DNA from: CAYVFC01 sp964450715
Lineage (GTDB): Bacteria; Myxococcota_A; Polyangia; Polyangiales; JAFGIB01
Length of the DNA: 40,257 nt
Assembly (NCBI GenBank): GCA_964450715.1
Contig: CAYVFC010000073.1
Location: 1-40,257 of the forward strand
Direction: 5' to 3'
Part shown: positions 7,966-16,500 of the stretch, piece after piece
How positions within the stretch are numbered: position 1 is the stretch's first letter
How the letters are laid out: each line of letters starts with the position of its first letter
Program-made: the position numbers and the translations under genes
The notes under the pieces: generated by a model
What the model saw: only the letters and a program-made list of their open reading frames with translations
Database searches by the model: none
What the model was told of the DNA's origin: nothing

Positions 7966-9204
7966 TCATCGCTTCTTCTTTCGAGCCTCGCGAGGTTTCG
8001 GAGGCGGTTCGGGAGTCGCGAGGTCGGCTTCCGAACCCGGGCCGAGCGCCAGTCGGTTGCGCGCGGCTTCGATGGCGCGGCGCAGGCGCTCTTCGAGAAC
8101 CTCGCGCGGAGGTAGGTCGGTCAGATACTCGGCGACGTGGATCCCGCGAGCATCGAGATCGAGATACTCGACCGTCTCTCGCTTCTTGCCCGCACAGAGA
8201 ACTATGCCGAGCGGCGCCTGCTCGGACGGCTGACGCTCATGACGATCGAGCCATCGGAGATAGAGCTCAATCTGTCCGGAGTCGGCGGGTTTGAAGTCGC
8301 CGATCTTGAGCTCGATCGCGACAAGCCGGCGCATGCGCCGATGGAAAAACAGCAGGTCGATATAGTAGTCGTCGCCGTCGATGGTAATGCGCTTCTGCCG
8401 CTCGACGAACGCAAAGCCCGCGCCGAGCTCCAGCAGGAACCGCTCGATCTCGCGCAGGATGGCCGACTCGAGGTCCCTCTCGCTATAGGTATCGGCGAGC
8501 TCCAGGAAGTCGAGCATGTACGGATCCTGAAAGACCAGGGCCGGGGTGACATCGCCCTTCTCCCGCAGCGACACGAGCTCCTGCCGGATAAAATCCTCGG
8601 GCTTCTTCGAAAGCGCGGTGCGCTCGTAGAGCATCCCGTCGATCTTCTGAGCCAGCACTCTCGTCGACCAGCCTTCGATACGGCACATCTCGGCGTAAAA
8701 GGTTCTCTTCAACTCGTCCGGGATGTAGATGAGCTGCTTGAAGTGGCTCCACGACAACTGTCTCCGCAGCGCGGAGACAATTTCCGGATCGGGGAACGCC
8801 TGCGCGAACCGCAGCATGTGACGCAAGGACTTCTCGCCGAAGCCGCGGCCGTGACGGTCTTCCAATTGTCTCCCCACCGCGGAGACAATCCGCGCGCCGT
8901 ACTCCGCGCGCCGTCCTTTCAATACCTCGGAGTGGACCCGGTTCCCGAGCTGCCAGTAGAGCGTCGTCAGCGCCGCGTTTGCGGCAGTGGCAACCTGCTG
9001 GCGCGCCGCCTCGATCATCTGCTCGAGGTCCCGCACCAGCGTCGCAACCCGGGCCTCCTCCCCGGTCGACGCCCCCTCGGAAAGACCTCTCGACGGTGTT
9101 GAAAGCTTCTTCCCCGTCTTCCTGCTATCCGGCACGTGTCTCGCTGTCGGCGAACCCCTCTTCGTCCCGGTCTTTGCGGGCTTCTTTCGCTTAGTCCCGG
9201 CCAT
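7966..9204 (-). CDS. yhcG: YhcG-type PDDEXK nuclease (DUF1016)
   Basis: A 412-residue protein with the two-part YhcG architecture. About residues 45-190 are the DUF1016 N-terminal domain (AANAALTTLYWQLGNRV, IVSAVGRQL, IVSALRRQLSWSHF). About 210-360 are the PDDEXK nuclease domain, with the catalytic Asp in DDYYIDLLFFHRR and the E-x-K in AIELKIGDF. Both ends carry long Lys/Arg-rich tails, as if for DNA binding. The family includes Holliday-junction-like nucleases and is typical of defence islands; the activity here is inferred from motifs. The start codon overlaps the stop of the preceding small gene (TAATG). Two DNA hairpins lie inside its coding sequence at 8759-8889. Confidence 0.85.
   Translation of the reverse strand: MAGTKRKKPAKTGTKRGSPTARHVPDSRKTGKKLSTPSRGLSEGASTGEEARVATLVRDLEQMIEAARQQVATAANAALTTLYWQLGNRVHSEVLKGRRAEYGARIVSAVGRQLEDRHGRGFGEKSLRHMLRFAQAFPDPEIVSALRRQLSWSHFKQLIYIPDELKRTFYAEMCRIEGWSTRVLAQKIDGMLYERTALSKKPEDFIRQELVSLREKGDVTPALVFQDPYMLDFLELADTYSERDLESAILREIERFLLELGAGFAFVERQKRITIDGDDYYIDLLFFHRRMRRLVAIELKIGDFKPADSGQIELYLRWLDRHERQPSEQAPLGIVLCAGKKRETVEYLDLDARGIHVAEYLTDLPPREVLEERLRRAIEAARNRLALGPGSEADLATPEPPPKPREARKKKR
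8759..8889. repeat. Two related hairpins inside the yhcG coding sequence
   Basis: TGTCTCCGC (8759-8767) pairs with GCGGAGACA (8771-8779) across three bases. 106 bp further on, ATTGTCTCC (8865-8873) pairs with GGAGACAAT (8881-8889) across seven bases. Both hairpins are made of the same TTGTCTCC-like unit. On the coding strand they encode the repeated peptide I-V-S-A-x-x-R-Q-L, so the palindromes may simply follow from the protein repeat, or may be targets of the nuclease or of regulation. Confidence 0.6.
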
Positions 9205-9593
9205 TACTCAACTCCTCGGGTATCGGGGTGTGCAACCCTTGGGTCCGCGGGTGGCGGGTCGAGGCGCGTCTGGTAGGGCTTGCCAGTGCGGACGGCCTCG
9301 GCCATCTCGTCGTAGATCTCGAGAATGACGCTCTTGGTGCGATATTCGCCGTGTGCCTTCTCGTCGTTCCTGCGGACGATGGGGAAAGTATCCATGACAA
9401 AACCGTAACCTTTTTGAACGTCGTTCTCCGCGTCCGTATTTGCAATTGCAGACACATCTATAGCCGACTCGACCTTCTGGCTGGCCGTTCCAATGAGAAG
9501 CTCGCGCTTGAAGTCGACCTTTGGGCCCTCAGCGCCGCTCGCGATTATTTCGCGGAGAAGTTCTTCGAGTTCGGCGTTCGGCCATGGTAGCAT
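9204..9593 (-). pseudogene. Chimeric small gene: AlbA_2 start joined to a methylase-like tail
   Basis: The first ~50 of 129 residues (LREIIASGAEGPKVDFKRELL ... AIDVSAIANTD) match the beginning of an AlbA_2/Schlafen-type domain. From about residue 60 the sequence (FVMDTFPIVRR, GEYRTKSVILEIYDEMAEA, RLDPPPADPRVAHP) reads like the C-terminal end of a large Eco57I-type restriction-modification methylase, from memory of that family. The fusion point is near 9437. It is therefore probably the scar of a deletion that removed most of two defence genes. The frame stays open and its stop overlaps the yhcG start (TAATG), so it may be translated and could feed ribosomes into yhcG. Confidence 0.55.
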
Positions 9594-9627
9594 TCGATTC
9601 GTCCTTCCAAAGTTCCCTCTCGCGCAT

Positions 9628-10953
9628 CTACCGCCGGTTCCTAAATCGATTTAGCTCTGCTTCTCGAATCTCCCTCGACAACTCGAAAAAGTCGAACGCC
9701 TCGTATAGAGGGCGCGTAATCCGGCCTACGAGTTCGGAAAGATTTGAGCCGATCGTCGCCGCGTCATCGATGCGTACCGAGGCCCGCACTACATCGTCTC
9801 GACAGCGGTATTTATCATGCAAGTGGTATCGGTTTCGGTTTGATGTATTCGTCAGCCTACGCCCCTCGAGCCCTTTCCACTCGACGGTGATATGGACGGA
9901 CGTGCCGGCGTCCGAAAACTCGGTGGCGAAGCGCATCGCGTGAAGCAGTACCTCGCCCACGCGCCATACGAAAATGACGAAGTCCATGCACGAACCGATC
10001 GGGCGCAATTCGTTCACGATCTCGTCGTCCTGATATCCGCGGAATGTCGCGAAGTGCCCAGAGGGGCTAGCACGCCAGAAGTCCGCATGACCGACGTCTG
10101 CCTCGCTCCCGCCGAGCCAGCTTTCGATCACGCCGTTCGTCGAATACGGTCGTTTGTCCGTATTGTCGAGAAACAACCCTATCGGCCACCCTGTTTCTCC
10201 GCCGACGCAGCCTCGCAACCGATCGCGAAAGGAGCGAAGTCCCCCGTCGTTGTCGCGGACTTCCATTGAATAACCGGCCATCCAGGTGCCGTGTTTCAGC
10301 GGACTGGCATCTAGGCTCCCGTATGTATCGACCTGGACAGCTTCGAAACGTTCCTTTGACTCGGTTACCCATGCGTCGTGCGCCGCAGGCACACTTTCGA
10401 CAGAGGTCTCCGCGGGAGCGGCCAGCGCAGAACCAAGTTGTCGAAGCAAACTTTCCCGATCAGCAAGGACGCACCGCCGTACGAGCGCACTCCATTCTTC
10501 AGCTGACCGAGGCGTCTCGCTCGCGGGCCCGGGCCGGCGAATGTAGTAGGAATTCACGGTCACCACGTTGTCCGCGCTACCGCGCCGGCATCGGATTGGT
10601 ACCGAGTGCCCTCCGGGAACAATCACGACCGGATGTCGCGATCCCGTCGTCGGACGAAGGACGTGTTCGACCTCGACGTGGAAGGCAGGGTCGGCGTACT
10701 TCTTTACGATATCGTTGAAGAAATCCTGAGTGAAGCGGTCCGCCATGTCCGACGGTACTGCAGTCCATCCGCCGGAGCGCTCCTCAAAACCGATAATCAG
10801 ATATCCGCCCCCGGAGTTCGCGAGCGCGAGGCATGCCTTTGCCAGCGTGCCCGCTGTGCGGGCCTCCTCTGGGTCTAGCCAGCCCTTCAGCTCGCAGTCA
10901 GGGGCCTCTCGCGGGTGCTCGACGAGACGCTCAAGGTCGCGAGGGTAAACCAT
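9628..10953 (-). CDS. AlbA_2 (Schlafen-type) domain protein
   Basis: A 441-residue protein. Residues ~10-140 form an AlbA_2 domain, with the acidic entry CELKGWLDP and the glycine loop LALANSGGGYLIIGFEE (about 43-59) typical of this nucleic-acid-binding fold. The remaining ~290 residues have no family I recognise; they include ITVEWKGLEGRRL near 355 and an Arg-rich tail. Proteins with this domain are common in defence islands, sometimes as nucleases or ATP-dependent regulators. No P-loop is visible here. The start ATG at 10953 has GAGGGGG about six bases upstream. It stands upstream of a second, broken AlbA_2 gene, suggesting either duplication or two independent imports. Confidence 0.75.
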   Translation of the reverse strand: MVYPRDLERLVEHPREAPDCELKGWLDPEEARTAGTLAKACLALANSGGGYLIIGFEERSGGWTAVPSDMADRFTQDFFNDIVKKYADPAFHVEVEHVLRPTTGSRHPVVIVPGGHSVPIRCRRGSADNVVTVNSYYIRRPGPASETPRSAEEWSALVRRCVLADRESLLRQLGSALAAPAETSVESVPAAHDAWVTESKERFEAVQVDTYGSLDASPLKHGTWMAGYSMEVRDNDGGLRSFRDRLRGCVGGETGWPIGLFLDNTDKRPYSTNGVIESWLGGSEADVGHADFWRASPSGHFATFRGYQDDEIVNELRPIGSCMDFVIFVWRVGEVLLHAMRFATEFSDAGTSVHITVEWKGLEGRRLTNTSNRNRYHLHDKYRCRDDVVRASVRIDDAATIGSNLSELVGRITRPLYEAFDFFELSREIREAELNRFRNRR

Positions 10954-11010
10954 CCCAACCCCCTCTTAGCGTGGTCGGAACGACGAGACGGTCGTGCGGT
11001 TCGAGCGTTT

Positions 11011-11253
11011 TCACGGATCGCCAATCGGTTCGAACTTGCGCTCCAGGTAGTCCACGTACCTGTCCACGCGGCGATAGTCGAGGCATCGTCGACAAAGCGG
11101 AGTGCCGTCGATATCGTCCGTACTGGCTACGATTCGCGGGTGGGCATTCAACAGTTCGTCGCGCTCGGCCTCCGAGTCTGCGCCATCCGCGATTGCCTCG
11201 CGCATGAGGTCGCCGTCCGCGCAATAGATGATATCGCCGGGTCGATACGTCAT
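11011..11253 (-). CDS. Small hypothetical protein with a CxxC pair
   Basis: An 80-residue protein of no recognised family. It starts MTYRPGDIIYCADGD and contains CRRCLDYRRVDRYVDYLERK near the end, a possible half zinc site followed by an amphipathic helix. The ATG at 11253 lies ten bases after the stop of the DUF2188 gene, with GCGGAG directly before it, so the two are likely one transcript. Codon usage resembles the neighbours. No function can be suggested. Confidence 0.5.
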   Translation of the reverse strand: MTYRPGDIIYCADGDLMREAIADGADSEAERDELLNAHPRIVASTDDIDGTPLCRRCLDYRRVDRYVDYLERKFEPIGDP

Positions 11254-11263
11254 CTCCGCAATA

Positions 11264-11494
11264 TCACCCCTTCGGCGGATTCGGGTCAGAGCCGTACGTG
11301 TACTCCGTCTGAATGCGGCCAGTCGAATTGTGGATCACGACCTGACCCTTCGGCACGCTCTTCGCGCGACCCTTGGCATCGGCTACGGCGTCCGCCTTAT
11401 TATCGTACGTACTTGCTGCACGGGTCGCGCCCGAGCGCTTTACCTTCCAGTCCCCGCGGGAACCGGTGACATGGTAAGTTGTTCGTTTGGCCAT
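11264..11494 (-). CDS. DUF2188 family protein
   Basis: A 76-residue protein matching DUF2188: YHVTGSRGDWKVKRSGATRAAS, then repeated Ala/Lys (NKADAVADAKGRAK) and GQVVIHNSTGRIQTEYTYG at the end. The family is small, widespread and of unknown function, with a beta-hairpin/helix repeat. Two adjacent ATGs (11497 and 11494) follow a GGAGGAG ribosome site; 11494 gives the better spacing. It heads a short minus-strand unit with the gene at 11011-11253. Confidence 0.75.
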   Translation of the reverse strand: MAKRTTYHVTGSRGDWKVKRSGATRAASTYDNKADAVADAKGRAKSVPKGQVVIHNSTGRIQTEYTYGSDPNPPKG

Positions 11495-11744
11495 CATGCT
11501 CCTCCGCGAGTGGGGGCAACCCCCGGCGTCTCTATATAGGAACACGGGTTCAGTGTCAAGCGTTCAGGAACCGGGGCACTTATTTTCGATGAGAAGCATT
11601 CGACCATTCCCGGAAGGGTGCAAAAAGTGCTCAGACGACATACGCCCCTTGGGTAGCCCGGCCCATCCGCCTGATACGCCGAAGGCAATTCGACGTCAGA
11701 ATTCCCAGATTTGGGAACTGGGGCGCTCACAACACCGCCCCCTC
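11495..11744. other. Non-coding stretch with a degenerate direct repeat
   Basis: No gene is supported here. A block reading GGAACCGGGGCACT (from about 11569) recurs as GGAACTGGGGCGCT (from about 11716). Together with the preceding GTCA in each case, this may mark the ends or binding sites of a lost insertion sequence. The right-hand end leads into the tetR promoter. Frames here lack ribosome sites and family resemblance. Confidence 0.35.
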
Positions 11745-11773
11745 TTGACAGTCGGGTCGTGAGAACGCATTTT
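11745..11773 (+). promoter_or_regulatory. tetR-efflux operon promoter
   Basis: A perfect TTGACA (11745-11750) is followed, 17 bases later, by the weak -10-like CATTTT (11768-11773). The TetR operator begins directly after it, so bound repressor would cover the start of transcription. Confidence 0.5.
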
Positions 11774-11795
11774 TGCTAGTAAGCACTTGCTAGCA
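11774..11795. promoter_or_regulatory. TetR operator, copy 1
   Basis: A near-perfect palindrome: GCTAGTAAG (11775-11783), two central bases, CTTGCTAGC (11786-11794), extended by T at 11774 and A at 11795. It lies between the -10 element and the ribosome site AGAGGAGG of tetR. A second copy occurs at 12437-12456. Palindrome size, position and duplication fit autorepression by the adjacent TetR protein. Confidence 0.75.
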
Positions 11796-11808
11796 TAGAG
11801 GAGGTCCC

Positions 11809-12396
11809 ATGACTGCTCGCAAGCCCACGGAAGAGAGACGGGTGGAAATCGCCAACGCGGCCATCAAGGTCATCGGCGACCAGGGGCTTCGCGTGTTCAC
11901 CATGGCTCGCCTGGCGGAAGAGGTCGGCATCAAAGATGGCTCGATCTTCCGCCACTTCAAGGACAAGCAAGAAATCCTGAATGCCGTCATTGAGCGGATC
12001 GAGGAGATCCTCGCAGCCACAGCGCCGAGCGAGCTTGCCGATCCTCTCGAACGTCTGGAGGCGTTTCTCACGACCCGGATGCGCGCCGTCGCGTCTCAGC
12101 CGGGACTTCTGTCAATTGTCTTCTCGGATCAACTGGCCCATGCCATGGGCGAGGAGGGACGCCGCCGGGTGGCCGAGTTGCGCAACCGCGGTCGCGATTT
12201 CGTGCGCTCGTGCCTCGAAGAGGCAGTCGAAAAGAAACTCATCAACGGGGAAACCGACGTCGAAAGCGCGACATTGCTCATCAACGGAATGGTGATGAGC
12301 CTGCTATTCGCGGCCAAGGACGGCGCCATAAAGGGCCCCATCGATCGGGCGGGACGACGCGCCTGGCGTACCTTCGCGCTGCTCCTCAGGAGGTAG
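11809..12396 (+). CDS. TetR/AcrR-family repressor of the efflux operon
   Basis: A 195-residue TetR-family regulator. The N-terminal DNA-binding domain (residues ~8-55) shows the family pattern RRVEIANAAIKVIGDQGLR, then MARLAEEVGIKDGSIFRHFKDKQEILNAV. The C-terminal ~140 residues are the helical ligand-binding and dimerisation domain. The ATG at 11809 follows AGAGGAGG with ideal spacing. It is the first gene of an operon with an adaptor and an RND pump (five bases to the adaptor start), so it most likely represses the pump until an exported compound binds. Which compound is unknown. The two operator copies support direct control. Confidence 0.9.
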   Translation: MTARKPTEERRVEIANAAIKVIGDQGLRVFTMARLAEEVGIKDGSIFRHFKDKQEILNAVIERIEEILAATAPSELADPLERLEAFLTTRMRAVASQPGLLSIVFSDQLAHAMGEEGRRRVAELRNRGRDFVRSCLEEAVEKKLINGETDVESATLLINGMVMSLLFAAKDGAIKGPIDRAGRRAWRTFALLLRR

Positions 12397-12401
12397 AAGC
12401 C

Positions 12402-13550
12402 ATGAACGAGACGAACGGATTCGTGTGCAGAAATAAGCTAGCAAGTACTTGCCAGCAAACGTCCGTCCGGTTGGTCGCGATCCTGCTGGCAGGGCTCGTC
12501 CTCGCCGGTGCGGGTTGTGCAAAGAACGAGCCCGGATCGCGTCGAGAGCAAGCCTCGGTTGCCGTGCGCGTTGCGCCCGTCACCAAGCAGGACCTGGCCC
12601 AGAGGATCGGCTACGTGGGTACGGTTTCTTCTCGGCGAGAAGTGCAGGTGCTCGCGCGGATCGCCGGAACCGTGCTGTCACTGACACGCGAAGGGAAGAC
12701 GGTACGCCAAGGACAAACGATAGCGCGAATAACCGCGCCCGAGATCGACGAGCGCGTCTCCCGGATGAACGCTGAGGTACAGCGCGCCCAGACAGAGCGC
12801 GATTTCCTGTGCGGGACCTACGACACCGATCGCGATCTCGGTACGAAAGGGATCATCACCAAGAGGCAGGTCGACATGAGCCGCAAGGCATGCGACGCGG
12901 CGACCGCCGCTCTATCCGCGGCCCGGGCCGGCTCTCGCGAGGTCGGCGCATCCGAGTGGAAGACCTCGGAGCAGGCCCCCTTCGGCGGTCTCGTTCTGAG
13001 GTGGCTGGTCGAACCGGGGCAGAACGTCATGCCCGGCACGCCGCTTATGCTTCTGGGCAGCCACGATCTCGAGGTGAGGGTCCAGGTTGCCGAGAGCGAC
13101 CTCGACCGGGGGGTTCGCGAGGCAATACCCTCCCTGGTTCGGCTTCGGGGAAAGGCGCACCGACTTCCGGTCTCGTCCGTCGCACCCCTGGCCGTTGGTC
13201 CAGGTAGAACCGCGGCGGTCAAGATCGCCCTGCCGAGCGAGCTAGTACCGCCACCCGCGCACGGCACGTCCGCGCGAGTCGATTTTCTCGCCGCCGAAGT
13301 CGCCGGCGCGATCGCAATCCCGGAGAAGGCGATCATGAATACGGACGGCGCAGACGACGTGTTCGTCATCGACGACGGCCGCGCCCGCGCTATCGCCGTG
13401 ACGTCCGGCATCCGTGATCGCGGCCTGATCGGCGTGAAAGGCGAAATCTCAGTGGGAGAGTGGGTCGCCGTGAGCAACCTGGACCGGCTGCGAGACGGCG
13501 CCAGCGTCTTCGCAGTCCGTCTGCCAGACGGTGACGAGGTGAGGCCATGA
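12402..13550 (+). CDS. RND efflux periplasmic adaptor (membrane fusion protein)
   Basis: A 382-residue adaptor linking an inner-membrane RND pump to an outer-membrane channel. The start ATG at 12402 follows AGGAGG by eight bases, although the frame is open further upstream. The N-terminus has about 24 residues, then a hydrophobic segment LVAILLAGLVLAGAGC ending in Cys, a likely lipoprotein site although the -3 residue is Gly. Then follow the barrel-sandwich (RIGYVGTVSSRREVQVLARI, about 68-87), a short helical hairpin and the beta-barrel domain. The n-region is unusually long and contains the second TetR operator. The stop overlaps the pump start (ATGA). Confidence 0.9.
   Translation: MNETNGFVCRNKLASTCQQTSVRLVAILLAGLVLAGAGCAKNEPGSRREQASVAVRVAPVTKQDLAQRIGYVGTVSSRREVQVLARIAGTVLSLTREGKTVRQGQTIARITAPEIDERVSRMNAEVQRAQTERDFLCGTYDTDRDLGTKGIITKRQVDMSRKACDAATAALSAARAGSREVGASEWKTSEQAPFGGLVLRWLVEPGQNVMPGTPLMLLGSHDLEVRVQVAESDLDRGVREAIPSLVRLRGKAHRLPVSSVAPLAVGPGRTAAVKIALPSELVPPPAHGTSARVDFLAAEVAGAIAIPEKAIMNTDGADDVFVIDDGRARAIAVTSGIRDRGLIGVKGEISVGEWVAVSNLDRLRDGASVFAVRLPDGDEVRP
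12437..12456. promoter_or_regulatory. TetR operator, copy 2, inside the adaptor gene
   Basis: GCTAGCAAG (12437-12445), two bases, CTTGCCAGC (12448-12456): the same palindrome as at 11774-11795 with one change per copy. It sits 35-55 bases after the adaptor start codon and encodes part of its N-terminal tail. It may act as a roadblock or as the operator of an internal promoter. Confidence 0.7.
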
Positions 13551-16500
13551 CCCGCTGGATACTGACGAACCGCCACGCCGTCTGGGCCCTGGTCCTGGCC
13601 GTCGGCGTCTTCGGTTATCTCGCCTATCAACGGTTGCCGGTTCAGCTCTTTCCCGACACGGCGCCGCCACTGGTGAACGTCATCACGACCTATCCCGGCG
13701 CGGCCGCCGAGGACGTGGCGCAGGACCTGTCGCGAAGGATGGAGGAGGAGTTCGCGTCACTCGAAGGGGTATTCAAGGTCAAGTCCTCTTCCCAGGACAA
13801 CCTCTCTGTGGTCTCGGTCGAGTTCCAGTACGGCCGCGACGTCGAGCTGGCGGCCGTTGACGTCCAGAACGCCATCGCTCGCATTCGCGGAGAGCTGCCG
13901 CATGGCATTCGCGAGCCGCAGGTGCTCAAGTTCTCGACCACCGATCGGCCCGTCGTCACCTATGCCGTGATGACCGCGGACCTCACGCGAGCTCGCAGGC
14001 TCTCCGAAGACGCGTTCGCTCCGCGTCTGCAGCAGGTAGAGGGCGTCGCCGCGGTGGATGTCTTTGGCGGCAGTCGTCCCGCCGTGCTCGTTGATCTAGA
14101 CCGCCAAGAGATCGAGGCCGCGCGCGTACCGCTGCAACGGATCGTGGAAGCATTGCGCGCTCACAATACGATCACCCCGGCCGGGCGGATACGCACCGAC
14201 TCGACCCAGTCGATGTTCCGGGTCGATACCCGCGCCGGCACCGTCCAGGCGCTCGAGGACATCCCCATCGCCACGGCGGGCGGGTCGAGGGTCCTGCTCA
14301 GAGACCTTGCCACCATTCGCAAGGCACCGCTCGAAGACGACTCGCGGTTCCGGCTGAACGGCCGCCGGGCCATCGCGATGCAGGTCTTCAAAACGACCGA
14401 GGCCAACACGGTCGAGGTGGTGCAGGCGATCCGGGAGGTGGTCGCCGAGCTCGGGTCTCGTTACCCCGGTGTGCAGATCCGCGAAGGCGAGGAGAGCGCG
14501 AGCTTCGCCCAGACCTCGGTCGACAACCTGATGGGCAACATCGGGCAGGCCATCCTGTTCACCGCCGTGCTGATGCTCTTCTTCCTGCGACAGTGGCGAA
14601 CGTCGCTGGTCGTCGCGCTGACCATGCCGCTGTCGTTCGGCATCACCTTCGCGACCATGAAGTTGCTGGCCATCGACCTCAACCTGGTCACCCTGTCGGC
14701 CATCATCCTCGCGGTCGGCATCGTCATCGATAACTCCGTGGTCGTGCTTGAAAATATCGTGCGCCGTCGAGAGCAGGATCGGCTGGACCCCGTGGACGGC
14801 GCAGTCGCCGGAACGGAAGAGGTACGAGGCGCGGCGCTCGGAGGAACGCTGACCAACATCGCGGTTCTCGTGCCGCTGCTCTTTCTATCCGGGTTCACCG
14901 GCAAGACCTTCGGCCCCCTGTCGCTCACCTTGCTCATCGCGTTCTCGTCCTCGATCGTCGTGGCTCTCGTGCTCGTCCCGCTGTTTTCCACTTACGTGAA
15001 AAGCCAAACGGGAGGAAAGGACATAGGCAACCGCGTAGTGCGCATCGCATCAGGCCCTTTCAACTGGGCGATGGAATGGCTCAAGCGCTTCTACCTGCTG
15101 GTCCTTCGCGGCAGCCTGCGGCACGGGTGGATTGTCGTGGTGGCGGGCATGTTGCTGTTCGCCGGGGGGGTGGCCGGAATCCGGGCACTCGGCATGGACG
15201 TGCTGCCCAGGATGGACACCGGCAGCTTCTACGTCTCGCTCGAGACGCCGTCCGGCTCCTCGCTCGAAGAGACGGTGCGAGTGGTCGCCGACGTCGAGGA
15301 GCTGATCCGCCAGGAGAAAGCGGTCCGCATCGTCCAGTCCCAGGTCGGCTTTGAACAGGGAATGCGGTCGCTCTCTTCCTTCGGCGTTCAGGGACCCACG
15401 CAGGGCTTCATCACCGTCACGCTGACGGATCGCAACCAGCGCGCCGACACGGTCTGGGATATCGAGGCCAGGATCCGTGAAGGGATCACAAGAGTGCCGG
15501 GAATCCAGGCGGCAACGGTACGCGAGATGGGAAACACGGCACGGGCCACCACCTCAGCGCCGGTGGTGGTCCGGATCACGGGTGATGACCCGCTGGTTCT
15601 CGACAAGCTGGGCACGGCCGTCGAAGAACGGCTCGTTCGGGTCCCATCCGCGGTGGCGCCGATGCGCAGCTGGCGCATCGATCAGCAACAGGGTCGCTTC
15701 GACATCGACGTGCTCAGGGCAACCGAGATCGGCGTTTCGCCCGTCATGGTTGGACAGACTTTGCTGGCCGGAACCGATGGCATCGCAGCGGGCGAGTACT
15801 ACGGGGATGACGGAACGCCGCTGCCCATCCGGGTTTCGTTCCGCGAGCAGCAGCGCCGGACTCCGGACGATCTGCTGCGTTTTCCTCTGTTCACCGCCTC
15901 GACACGAAACCCTGTCCCCCTCGGCGACCTGGTCCGGCACCGGAACGTAGTGGGCCAAGGGCTGGTGACCCGGGAGCACCTGTCACCGAGCCTCGAGGTC
16001 TCTGCTTTCATCCAGGGCAGGCCGCTTTCCTTCGTGGTGTCGGACGTGGAGAGGGCCCTCTCCGATATCGATGCTCCAGCGGGCTACCGCGTCGAGATCA
16101 CCGGCGAGAAGGGAGACCTCGCGGAGTCGAAAAAAGAGATCGGCTCGGCGCTCTTCATCGGCATCATCGGCGTGTACCTGCTTCTCGTGGCGCAGTTCAG
16201 GTCTTTCGTGCATCCCGTCACGGTCCTCTTCTCCATACCGCTGAGCCTATCCGGGATCGCGGCCGCCCTGTTCATCGCCGGCAAACCGGTGTCCATGCCC
16301 GTGATGGTGGGCCTGATCCTGATCGTGGGAATGGTCATCAATAGCGCCATTCTGCTCATCTCGTTCATCGAGCAACAGCGCGAGCGCGGCGTCGAACTCG
16401 ACGATGCCCTGAGAGCCGCCGTCGAACTGCGCTTCCGCCCCATCATGATGACGAGCTTCTCCACGGTCGTCGGCATGATTCCGCTGGCCGCGGAGTGGTC

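Noticed and set aside
8137..9102. A 321-codon open frame on the plus strand
   Set aside because: It lies entirely antisense to the yhcG nuclease gene, whose motifs are clear.
11494..11730. A 78-codon minus-strand frame upstream of the DUF2188 gene
   Set aside because: No ribosome site and no recognisable protein character; it crosses the degenerate direct repeats, so it is treated as non-coding.
12210..12401. N-terminal extension of the efflux adaptor
   Set aside because: It overlaps the tetR coding sequence and lacks a ribosome site; ATG 12402 with AGGAGG is better.
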